NCBI GenBank assembly: GCA_051878795.1
Contig: JBJEKU010000083.1
Coordinates: 1-7,563 of the forward strand
DNA length: 7,563 bases
DNA from: W1P20-047 sp051878795
GTDB lineage: Bacteria > Actinomycetota > Coriobacteriia > Coriobacteriales > Eggerthellaceae
Reading direction: 5' to 3'
This document shows, one piece after another, positions 1 through 6,624 of this stretch. Each line of letters opens with the position of its first letter. Positions within the stretch are counted from its first letter, which is position 1. The position numbers and the translations under genes are program-made. The notes under the pieces are model-generated. The model made no database searches and had not been told where the DNA came from. It was given only the letters and a program-made list of their open reading frames with translations.

Positions 1-1404
1 AGCACCAATGACATCCAGCAGATCCAGATGGTTACCATCATGCTTTTGCGTATGGTGCTGTACGCGCCCATCATCGCCACGGGCGGCATCGTGCTGATCC
101 TGCGCACCAATACGCAGATGTCCTGGATCATCGTGCTGGCGGTTGCCTGTGTGGTGTGCCTGGTCATGCTGCTCATGGTGCTGGCCCTTCCCAAGTTCAA
201 GATCATGCAGACCCTGATCGATAAGGTGAACCTGGTTGCGCGCGAGGTGCTGACCGGCCTGCCCGTCATCAGGGCCTTCAACCGCCAGCAGTACGAGGAG
301 GAGCGCTTCGATAAGGCGAGTTTGGAACTCAAGCGCACCCAGCTGTTCACGAACAGGGTGATGTCCTTCATGTTCCCGGGCATGACGCTGATCATGAACG
401 GCGTTTCGGTGCTGATTGTATGGGTCGCCTCGGGCTACATCGACAACGGCACCATTCAAACCGGCGACATGATCGCCTTCATCACGTACTCCATGTTCAT
501 CATCATGAGCTTCCTCATGATGTCCATGGTCGCGGTGTTTCTGCCCCGCGCCCAGGTTTCCGCGAAGCGCATCGACGAGGTGCTTGCCACCCAGAACAGC
601 ATCGAGGATCCCGCTCAGCCCCAAGACGATACGGTCGGCGAAGGTGAGGGCGTGAAAATCGTCTTCGACCAAGTGGACTTCGCCTATTCCGATTCTTCCA
701 AAAAGGTGTTGGATGGCGTGAGCTTCACCGCGAAGGCGGGCAAGACCACGGCCATCATCGGCGCTACGGGTTCGGGCAAATCCACCGTGTTGCGGCTGCT
801 CATGCGCGCGTATGACGTGACAGGCGGCAAGGTGACTGTGGATGGCGTGGATGTGCGCGACCTTTCCCAGAAGCGCCTCCATTCGCTTTTGGGCTATGTT
901 CCGCAGAAGGCATTCCTGTTTTCCGGAACCATCGCAAGCAACCTTTCCTACGGTAACCCCGATGCCGGCGTCGAGCGCTTGATGGAGGCGGCCGAAGTCG
1001 CCCAGGCGAAGGATTTCATCGAAGCCAAGGAAGAGGGGATGGAATCACCCATTTCCCAAGGCGGCACCGATGTTTCGGGTGGCCAGCGACAGCGTTTGGC
1101 GATCGCCCGCGCCCTTGCCTGCGATGCCAAGGCCTTCCTGTTCGACGACAGCTTCAGCGCCTTGGACTACAAGACCGACACCGCTCTGCGCGGTGCCTTG
1201 AAGGAAAAGCTGGGCGGAAGGACGGTCATCATCGTGGCGCAGCGTATTTCCACTATCCGTAATGCCGACAACATCGTGGTCTTGGACGAAGGGCGCGTTG
1301 CGGGGCAGGGTAGCCATGATTACCTGATGACGCATTGCCCCGAATATCGCGAAATCGCCCAATCCCAGCTTTCGGACGATGAGCTGAAAGGGGGTGTTGA
1401 ATAA
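1..1404 (+). CDS. ABC exporter half-transporter, subunit 1 (degenerate-site NBD), 5' truncated by window
   Basis: The gene is open from the first base and begins upstream; the first residues read STNDIQQIQ, the conserved end of an exporter membrane-domain loop, so about the first quarter of the protein is missing. Hydrophobic segments follow, then a nucleotide-binding domain: Walker A GATGSGKS at 760-783, Q-loop VPQ near 898, signature VSGGQ at 1072-1086, Walker B ending FLFDD, then SALD. The residue after the Walker B Asp is Asp (1147-1149) instead of the catalytic Glu, and the switch His is Gln (1240-1242, in VAQR). These two changes are typical of the first subunit of heterodimeric exporters such as LmrCD, BmrCD and TM287/288, so this chain supplies the Walker motifs of the non-hydrolysing site. 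Its stop overlaps the next start by one base, so the two are translationally coupled. Substrate is unknown; multidrug or lipid export is the family expectation. Family assignment is very secure. Confidence 0.96.
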   Translation, partial: STNDIQQIQMVTIMLLRMVLYAPIIATGGIVLILRTNTQMSWIIVLAVACVVCLVMLLMVLALPKFKIMQTLIDKVNLVAREVLTGLPVIRAFNRQQYEEERFDKASLELKRTQLFTNRVMSFMFPGMTLIMNGVSVLIVWVASGYIDNGTIQTGDMIAFITYSMFIIMSFLMMSMVAVFLPRAQVSAKRIDEVLATQNSIEDPAQPQDDTVGEGEGVKIVFDQVDFAYSDSSKKVLDGVSFTAKAGKTTAIIGATGSGKSTVLRLLMRAYDVTGGKVTVDGVDVRDLSQKRLHSLLGYVPQKAFLFSGTIASNLSYGNPDAGVERLMEAAEVAQAKDFIEAKEEGMESPISQGGTDVSGGQRQRLAIARALACDAKAFLFDDSFSALDYKTDTALRGALKEKLGGRTVIIVAQRISTIRNADNIVVLDEGRVAGQGSHDYLMTHCPEYREIAQSQLSDDELKGGVE

Positions 1405-3248
1405 TGGCGGCACAGGGCAACATGAGGATGAACCGCCCCCGTCGCGGTCCGGGCCACGGCCCAGGAAGCATGGCGAATGTGGAAAAGCCCAAGGACATGA
1501 AGGGCACGCTGCTCAAGCTGCTTGCGTTCATGGGCAGATACAAGGCGCTGCTTTTCGTGGTGCTGTTCTTCGCCGTGCTTTCGACGGTATTCAACATCGT
1601 GGGTCCCAAGGTGCTCTCGCTTGCCACCACCGAGCTGTTCAACGGCATCATGGCCAAAATCCAGGGTACGGGCGGCATCGACTTCTGGGCGATCCAGAAG
1701 ATCCTGATGGCGACCTTGGGCCTGTACGTGGTATCCGCTGCTTGCTCGTTCGTGCAGTCATGGTTCATGAGCTCCATCGCGCAGAATACCGCCTACGAGC
1801 TGCGCCGCCAGATCGATCAGAAGTTCGACCGGCTGGCCATGGGTTATTTCGAGCGCACTTCCACGGGCGACGTGCTCTCCCGCATCACCAACGACGTCGA
1901 CACCCTGGGACAGAGCCTGAACCAGGGCGTCACCCAGTTGATCACCTCCATCACCACGCTTATCGGCGTGTTGGTGATGATGATTTCCATTTCATGGAAG
2001 CTCACGCTGGTGACCCTGGTCATCTTGCCTGTTTCCATGGTGCTTCTGCGTTTCGTGGTCAAGCACAGCCAACGCTACTTCAAGCAGCAGCAGGAAATGC
2101 TGGGTTCTATCAACGGTCAGATCGAGGAAACCTTCGCGGGCCACGTGGTGGTGAAGTCCTTCAACCAGGAAGGCGCCGCGATAAAGTCCTTCGGCGAAAG
2201 CAACGAGAAGCTGTACGAATCGGCGTGGAAGTCGCAGTTCATCAGCGGTCTGATGCATCCCATCATGAACCTGGTCTCCAACGCCGGCTATGCCGCAGTT
2301 GCGATCCTGGGCAGCATGATGGCGGTGAGCGGCGCTATCACGGTGGGCGATATCCAGGCATTCATCCAGTACGTGAAGAACTTCACCCAGCCCATCCAGC
2401 AGCTCACCCAGGTGGCCAACGTGCTGCAGAGCATGACGGCGGCTGCAGAGCGCGTGTTCGAGTTCTTAGACGAAGAGGAAGTGGAGGACTGGGAGGCCAA
2501 GGAAGAGGCTGCGATCCTGCAGGGCGAGGTGGAATTCAAGCATGTCCGTTTCGGCTACGACCCCGAAACCCCCGTGATCAAGGACTTCAATGCGAAGGTG
2601 AAGAAGGGCCAGACCGTGGCGATTGTGGGTCCCACGGGTGCGGGCAAGACCACCTTGGTAAAGCTGCTCATGCGCTTCTACGAAGTGGATAGCGGCGCCA
2701 TCACCATCGACGGCTACGATATCCGCGAATTCGACCGCAAGGACCTGCGTTCCATCATCGGAATGGTCCTGCAGGATACCTGGCTGTTCAACGGAACCAT
2801 CCGTGAGAACATCCGCTACGGCAATTTGGAAGCTACCGACGAGCAGGTGGAGGAAGCGGCCAAGGCGGCGTTCGCCCATGGCTTCATCATGACCCTGCCC
2901 GAAGGGTACGACACGGTCATCAACGAGGATGCCACCAACATCAGCCAGGGGCAGCGCCAGCTGCTCACCATCGCCCGTGCGGTGCTGGCGAACCGCCAGA
3001 TGCTGGTGCTGGACGAGGCGACCAGTTCGGTCGACACGCGTACCGAGCAGCGCATCCAGGACGCCATGGACAATCTGATGGCGGGCCGCACCTCGTTCGT
3101 TATCGCCCACAGGCTTTCCACCATCCGCAATGCCGATCTGATCCTGGTTATGGATAATGGCGACATCGTGGAGCAGGGTACGCATGAAGAATTGCTCCAG
3201 CTTGGCGGTTCTTACGCGCAGTTGTACAATTGTCAGTTCGAAGAATAG
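1404..3248 (+). CDS. ABC exporter half-transporter, subunit 2 (hydrolysing-site NBD)
   Basis: A complete 614-residue half-transporter of normal length. It starts with a Gly/Pro/Arg-rich basic tail of about 30 residues, then an ABC exporter membrane domain (hydrophobic segments about 46-70, 103-125, 178-217, 286-310; SRITNDVDT loop about 159-167), then the ATPase domain. Walker A is GPTGAGKT (409-416), Q-loop Q457, Walker B LVLDE with catalytic Glu538, and switch His569 in IAHR. The signature is ISQGQ (513-517) rather than LSGGQ, the expected partner change to the degenerate residues of subunit 1. Only one of the two ATP sites of the heterodimer should therefore hydrolyse ATP well. The ATG is set by a strong ribosome binding site (AAAGGGGG at 1387-1394, 9 bases upstream) and overlaps the previous stop in TAATG. 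It acts as an inner-membrane efflux pump with subunit 1; the substrate cannot be read from the sequence. Confidence 0.97.
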   Translation: MAAQGNMRMNRPRRGPGHGPGSMANVEKPKDMKGTLLKLLAFMGRYKALLFVVLFFAVLSTVFNIVGPKVLSLATTELFNGIMAKIQGTGGIDFWAIQKILMATLGLYVVSAACSFVQSWFMSSIAQNTAYELRRQIDQKFDRLAMGYFERTSTGDVLSRITNDVDTLGQSLNQGVTQLITSITTLIGVLVMMISISWKLTLVTLVILPVSMVLLRFVVKHSQRYFKQQQEMLGSINGQIEETFAGHVVVKSFNQEGAAIKSFGESNEKLYESAWKSQFISGLMHPIMNLVSNAGYAAVAILGSMMAVSGAITVGDIQAFIQYVKNFTQPIQQLTQVANVLQSMTAAAERVFEFLDEEEVEDWEAKEEAAILQGEVEFKHVRFGYDPETPVIKDFNAKVKKGQTVAIVGPTGAGKTTLVKLLMRFYEVDSGAITIDGYDIREFDRKDLRSIIGMVLQDTWLFNGTIRENIRYGNLEATDEQVEEAAKAAFAHGFIMTLPEGYDTVINEDATNISQGQRQLLTIARAVLANRQMLVLDEATSSVDTRTEQRIQDAMDNLMAGRTSFVIAHRLSTIRNADLILVMDNGDIVEQGTHEELLQLGGSYAQLYNCQFEE

Positions 3249-3281
3249 TATTCAGCATGGACACCAACGAGGTTCGAGCAT

Positions 3282-4820
3282 ATGAGCGCAGCTTTCGAAG
3301 AGGGCGCAGCACCCGGTAGGAGCAACGAAGTGGATAGAGAAACGGCAGACTATCTGCGCATGGCAAGGAATGCAGTCGAAAACGGGCAGTTCCGTTTGGC
3401 GGTGTGCCTGTATCTGACTGCATTCGAGCAGGATTCGGCCAACAACCAGGCAAATCCCACCCCTGCGGCAATCGCCTGCCTGCGCAAGGCCTGGACGCAT
3501 GCCTGCGATTTGAAGGACCGGGCGATGGCCGAGCATATCTTCGAACGCATCTCGCCCTATCTGCCCGCCGAAACCGTGGCGGAGTACTCGCGCAAGCTCC
3601 AGAAGCTCTCGATCGAGAAGCTGGAGGACTTCGGCATTCCCCATGACGATCTGGAAGGCATGGCCGATTTCTTGACCAGCATCACGGAAAGCATGCCCGG
3701 CGGCAGCGCGAAGGTGACGGTCAAGGCTTCCAGCGACGATGCGCCCCGTTTGGCCACGGTGGAGAACGAACTGGTTTCGCCTTCCGCCCCATATGGTCTG
3801 CGCATCGATGCCAACAAGGGCAAGCCCGTCCCCGTAAAGCGCCCCGCACCTTCGGCGCCCTCGGTTTCCGAAGAGGCGAAGTCTTCCGATGCGCCCGAGG
3901 CCCAGCAGATCTGCTTCCGCGATCTGGCAGGTTATGATGGCGCCATCCAGAAGATGAAGGCGCTGGGGTTCGGTGCGGAATCCGACGAGCGCTATGCTGC
4001 CTTCCTGAGGATGCTTTCCCGTCGCCATGGCGTCGAGCCGCGCACGTCCTCCATGCCCATGGTGTTCCGATCCCAGGCCAGGGAAGACGCGACGTATTTC
4101 ATGCATGCGGTGGTGGGCGAGCTGGACCAGCCTTCCGTGCGCATGCATGTGGAAACCACCTCGCAGGGGCTTTCCATGCTCAGCGTTTCGGCGACCTCGG
4201 ACTTCAAGTCCAAGCAGCAGCTGATGCAGATGAACCTGGATCGGCCCATGACGCTGATTCTGGAAGACGTGGACCTGTGGTTCGAATCGCTTCCGGCGCT
4301 TCAGCAGATCGAAGACCCCACCGTTCAGGGCGGCGTTGCCCATGGCGTGCGCGAAGCGGTTTCCATGGTGCGACCTGCAATCATGAATCCCAACATCACG
4401 GTTGTTGCTTCGTGTTCCATCGAATCCGAAGTCGATTCGCTTTTCTTCGGCATCTTGGAACCGGCGACCGTGGTGGATATCGGCCTTCCTACCTGCGAAG
4501 AGCGCGCCGACCTGTGGAAGTGGCTTGCGGACAAGTTCCCGTCCCTGCGCTACTTCGACTTCGGCGAGCTTGCGCGGCTCACCGATTCGATGACGCGCTA
4601 CGACATCTGCTCGGCGGCAAGCGAGGCAGTCGACCAGGCCTATCGCGAAAGCATCTCGCGTAAGGCCTACGTTCCCGTGACCAAACCCAACCTGTACGAG
4701 AAGATCGCGTCCTATCTGCCTCTGGATTCACAAGAGTACGAGGAAGCCCAGGAAAAGGTGCTGGAGCGTTTCAGGAAAGAGCTGGACCATATCGACGACC
4801 TGCTGAATGGGGATGCATAG
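3282..4820 (+). CDS. AAA+-fold protein with degenerate nucleotide-binding motifs (probable pseudo-ATPase), helical N-terminus
   Basis: I do not recognise a named gene. The 512-residue protein has an N-terminal helical, TPR-like part (about 20-115), a linker rich in Ser, Pro, Lys and Ala (about 140-208) and an AAA+-like domain (about 209-480). The AAA+ landmarks are in order: CFRDLAGYDGAIQKMKALG matches the usual lead-in helix; the Walker A place (about 261-271) reads FRSQAREDAT with no P-loop Gly or Lys; the Walker B strand reads LILEDVD (325-331) with acid order ED, not DE; the sensor-1 strand reads VVASCS (374-379) with Ser for Asn; no arginine finger follows; then a lid-like LARLTDSMTRYDICSAASEAV. 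ATP hydrolysis therefore looks lost, and a scaffold or regulatory role is my inference. The ATG has a GAGG site 9 bases upstream. It lies 33 bases after the ABC gene and 2 bases before the rrf2-type gene, with no terminator on either side. The reading frame is intact and codon use matches its neighbours, so it is a real gene. Confidence 0.85.
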   Translation: MSAAFEEGAAPGRSNEVDRETADYLRMARNAVENGQFRLAVCLYLTAFEQDSANNQANPTPAAIACLRKAWTHACDLKDRAMAEHIFERISPYLPAETVAEYSRKLQKLSIEKLEDFGIPHDDLEGMADFLTSITESMPGGSAKVTVKASSDDAPRLATVENELVSPSAPYGLRIDANKGKPVPVKRPAPSAPSVSEEAKSSDAPEAQQICFRDLAGYDGAIQKMKALGFGAESDERYAAFLRMLSRRHGVEPRTSSMPMVFRSQAREDATYFMHAVVGELDQPSVRMHVETTSQGLSMLSVSATSDFKSKQQLMQMNLDRPMTLILEDVDLWFESLPALQQIEDPTVQGGVAHGVREAVSMVRPAIMNPNITVVASCSIESEVDSLFFGILEPATVVDIGLPTCEERADLWKWLADKFPSLRYFDFGELARLTDSMTRYDICSAASEAVDQAYRESISRKAYVPVTKPNLYEKIASYLPLDSQEYEEAQEKVLERFRKELDHIDDLLNGDA

Positions 4821-4822
4821 CC

Positions 4823-5359
4823 ATGGAAATCATCCGTCGAAGCGATTATGCCTGCCGAATCCTGAGGGCGGCATACCGCGCCAAAGGCGACTACCTTTCC
4901 ATTTCCACGATTTCGGAAGAAGAGAAGATCCCCTACGCATTCGCACGTAATATCCAGCACGTGCTGCTGCAGATGGGCTATGTGAAGACCAGGCGCGGTG
5001 CCCGGGGTGGATTGGCCCTGAACATCGACCCGGCCGAAGTGAGCATGCTCCAGTTCATGCGCGATCTCGAGGTGGACATCAACCTCGCTCCGTGCGCAGG
5101 ATCGCCCGATGTGTGCGAGAACAGCGACGATTGTGGCTTCAACAGGGTTTGGCGTGCGGCAAGCGGTTTGCTTGAGCGTTACTTCGCTTCCCTGACCCTT
5201 GAGGACGTGATCGAGGGCAGGGTGGATGTTCCTGTGACCGACTTCGGCTTCGCGTCGGTCGAGGTGCCGGCAGCGTCTCGTGGCGAGAGTGCGGGTTGCT
5301 GCGGGTCGATCGTTCCCGCCATCGTGAATTTCGCGGCTGACGAAAACGGTGAGGGCTAG
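4823..5359 (+). CDS. Rrf2-family transcriptional regulator with Fe-S-type cysteine triad
   Basis: A 178-residue protein, slightly longer than the usual 130-165 of the family. The N-terminus MEIIRRSDYACRILRAAY is the Rrf2 start; a winged helix-turn-helix follows with ISTISEEEKIP, the recognition region FARNIQHVLLQMGYV and the wing RRGARGG (57-63). Three cysteines, C91-x6-C98-x5-C104, sit where IscR and NsrR bind an iron-sulphur cluster (family spacing x5-x5), so sensing of iron-sulphur status, oxygen or nitric oxide is likely but unproven. A tail of about 45 residues after the dimer helix carries a CysCys pair (159-160) of unknown role. The ATG lies 2 bases after the upstream stop, with GGGG at 4809-4812 as ribosome binding site. 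It is probably cotranscribed with the AAA+-like gene and the glycosylase gene; many Rrf2 genes control their own operon. The target sites are not identifiable here. Confidence 0.93.
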   Translation: MEIIRRSDYACRILRAAYRAKGDYLSISTISEEEKIPYAFARNIQHVLLQMGYVKTRRGARGGLALNIDPAEVSMLQFMRDLEVDINLAPCAGSPDVCENSDDCGFNRVWRAASGLLERYFASLTLEDVIEGRVDVPVTDFGFASVEVPAASRGESAGCCGSIVPAIVNFAADENGEG

Positions 5360-6263
5360 GGTTTTGGCGGCAAGGCCCAACGGCAAAGATGTGCTCTGCT
5401 ATGCGGGGGAGCATGCGGTTACGATCGAGCATATGGCCCGCTTTAGGCAGCTGGTTTGGGAAATGGGCCAAAAGTATCGCCGCGATGGCCTGCCCTGGCG
5501 CTATCTTGACGACCCCTATCAGGTCTATGTTTCCGAAGCCATGCTGCAGCAGACCCAGGTTTCCCGCGTGTTGAAGCACTGGCCGCGCTTCCTTGCGGCG
5601 TTTCCCACGGTGGATGCCCTGGCGAGTGCGTCTGTCTCCGATGTGCTGGAAGAGTGGCAGGGCCTGGGGTACAACCGCAGGGCCCTTGCCTTGAAGCGGG
5701 CTGCCGATGAATGCTCGGCCGTTCACGCAGGCCGCATGCCCGAAACCTACGAGGAGCTGCTGGCGTTGCCCGGGATCGGGCCTGCGACGGCAGCGGGCAT
5801 TATGGCCTTCGCCTACCAGAAACCAGGGGTGTACATAGAAACCAATGTGCGCTCGGTGTTCATCCACCACTTCTTCCCCGATTGCGAGAAGGTGACCGAT
5901 TCGCAATTGCGCCCCTTGGTGGAGTGCGCCTGCGATGAGGAGCACCCGCGCGAATGGTATTACGCGCTTTTGGATTACGGCGCCGCGTTGAAGGCGCAGG
6001 GAATCAACCCCAACCGCAGGTCGACCTCGTATACGCGGCAGAGCGGCTTCGAGGGTTCGCACAGGCAGAAGCGATCATTCGTGCTGCAGCAGGTACTGGC
6101 GCAGCCGGGCATAGGCTTCGAAGCCTTGTTGCGCGCGATCAACGAATTCGAGCGTAAGGCCGGCCGCGACAATCTTCTGGAATGCGAGTTGCAGGCTCTT
6201 GTGGAAGAGCTGGTGCGCGAGGGCTTTTTCGAGCGGGAAGGCGACGGTTTCGTTTCGCGATAG
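5349..6263 (+). CDS. MutY-like HhH-GPD DNA glycosylase lacking the Fe-S cluster motif
   Basis: A 304-residue HhH-GPD superfamily protein close to adenine glycosylase MutY: LPWR (48-51), PYQVYVSEAMLQQTQV (56-71) with Glu63 in the place of the MutY general-acid Glu, the GLGYNRRA helix (106-112) and the helix-hairpin-helix LPGIGPATAAG (140-150). The catalytic Asp, in DGNV of MutY or DTH of endonuclease III, is replaced by Glu164 in YIETNVRSVF. After DYGAALK the normal C-x6-C-x2-C-x5-C cluster is missing; NPNRRSTSYTRQSGFEGS occupies the place. I recall this IETN/NPNRRS pattern as a recurrent MutY-like subfamily in anaerobes, usually annotated A/G-specific adenine glycosylase. The C-terminus is a short helical domain, too short for the full MutY 8-oxoG domain. 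The expected role is base excision repair, with unproven specificity. Start choice is uncertain: GTG 5349 overlaps the upstream stop but has no ribosome binding site; TTG 5364 has GAGGG 8 bases upstream; ATG 5434 also keeps the whole domain. Confidence 0.9.
   Translation: MRARVLAARPNGKDVLCYAGEHAVTIEHMARFRQLVWEMGQKYRRDGLPWRYLDDPYQVYVSEAMLQQTQVSRVLKHWPRFLAAFPTVDALASASVSDVLEEWQGLGYNRRALALKRAADECSAVHAGRMPETYEELLALPGIGPATAAGIMAFAYQKPGVYIETNVRSVFIHHFFPDCEKVTDSQLRPLVECACDEEHPREWYYALLDYGAALKAQGINPNRRSTSYTRQSGFEGSHRQKRSFVLQQVLAQPGIGFEALLRAINEFERKAGRDNLLECELQALVEELVREGFFEREGDGFVSR
5351..5355 (+). promoter_or_regulatory. Ribosome binding site GAGGG favouring the TTG 5364 start of the glycosylase
   Basis: GAGGG lies inside the last codons of the rrf2-type gene, 8 bases before TTG 5364, which is ideal spacing. 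No purine-rich site precedes GTG 5349. If this is the true signal, the glycosylase is 299 residues long, starts 4 bases after the upstream stop and does not overlap it. Confidence 0.45.
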
Positions 6264-6548
6264 GGTATAAAGGGAATGGTATTCTGATGCAAGCAAAGCG
6301 GCCGAACGGCGAATCATCACAAACCTCCGGCGCCATCTTCTTGTGATTCGGGCGGAATATACAGCCTCTGAATTTCTTGTCTCGATGTGTGTTAGAACTC
6401 GGCGGCAGCTCATGGGGACATGTGGGCACGCCTCTTAGACTACGGAACGCCCCAAGTTAGCGCTTGGTGTTTCCTTTTGAATCGCTTAATGGCCTTGCTT
6501 GGGGTGGACAGTTTTTTGACTCGTTTAAGGGGGCTGCCATACTCAAAG
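6264..6548. other. Gene-free spacer after the operon, no clear coding content
   Basis: I see no credible gene. A 19-codon frame at 6287 (MQAKRPNGESS...) has no homology I recognise. A partial dyad GAATCA/TCACAA...TTGTGATTC (about 6312-6350) lacks a T-run. A 5-bp hairpin CCAAG-CTTGG (6452-6467) followed by a T-rich stretch to 6478 could be a weak terminator for the plus-strand operon, which otherwise has none right after 6263. The base composition is more AT-rich than in the operon, especially from about 6470 on. Confidence 0.5.
6516..6543 (+). promoter_or_regulatory. Possible sigma-70-type promoter on the plus strand
   Basis: TTGACT (6516-6521) resembles the -35 consensus at 5 of 6 bases, and CATACT (6538-6543) resembles the -10 at 4 of 6, with a 16-base gap. 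A transcript would start near 6550, run through the two hairpins below and could end at the T-run near 6606, or continue antisense into the Abi gene. Such matches occur by chance, so this is tentative. Confidence 0.25.
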
Positions 6549-6584
6549 AAAAAACTAGGCGGAACCGCTTTAGCGACCCCGCCT
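6549..6584 (-). terminator. Rho-independent terminator of the Abi-family gene
   Basis: Read on the minus strand, a GC-rich outer stem (GGCGG at 6583-6579 with CCGCC at 6562-6558, extended by one A-T pair at 6584/6557) encloses a small inner CGC/GCG stem and is followed by TAG and six T (6554-6549). It lies about 40 bases after the stop of the minus-strand Abi gene, exactly where its terminator is expected. Confidence 0.8.
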
Positions 6585-6587
6585 TAC

Positions 6588-6606
6588 AAAACCCGTAGGT
6601 TTTTTT
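6588..6606 (+). terminator. Weak plus-strand hairpin with T-run
   Basis: AAAACC (6588-6593), loop CGTA, GGTTTT (6598-6603), with the T-run continuing to 6606. It has only two GC pairs, so it would terminate weakly alone, but it faces the operon or any transcript starting near 6550. With the neighbouring minus-strand terminator it would separate two converging transcription units. Confidence 0.35.
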
Positions 6607-6624
6607 ATCTGGACTCATTATGGC

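Noticed and set aside
1394..2692. Long plus-strand open frame (432 codons) overlapping the second ABC gene
   Set aside because: It is an out-of-frame shadow of the exporter gene; the product is rich in Arg, Gly, His and Pro with no recognisable domain.
3257..3259. Earlier ATG before the AAA+-like gene
   Set aside because: It is not in frame with the gene; ATG 3282 with its GAGG site explains the start.
3252..4343. Minus-strand open frame (363 codons) opposite the AAA+-like gene
   Set aside because: An antisense shadow typical of GC-rich DNA; the product is Gly/Arg/His rich without motifs and crosses the gene start.
5139..6062. Minus-strand open frame (307 codons) opposite the rrf2-type and glycosylase genes
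   Set aside because: It spans two clear plus-strand genes and has Arg/Pro-rich low-complexity content, so it is a shadow.
6287..6346. Possible 19-residue leader peptide after the glycosylase
   Set aside because: The purine-rich AAAGGGA upstream is there but too far from the ATG, and no regulated gene follows on the plus strand.
6312..6350. Dyad GAATCA/TCACAA with TTGTGATTC as operon terminator
   Set aside because: The stem needs a three-base bulge, the loop is long and no T-run follows.
6500..6540. Sequence reminiscent of an insertion-sequence end (GGGGTGGACAGTTTTTTGAC)
   Set aside because: Only one end-like stretch is seen; there is no matching inverted repeat, transposase or target duplication in the window.
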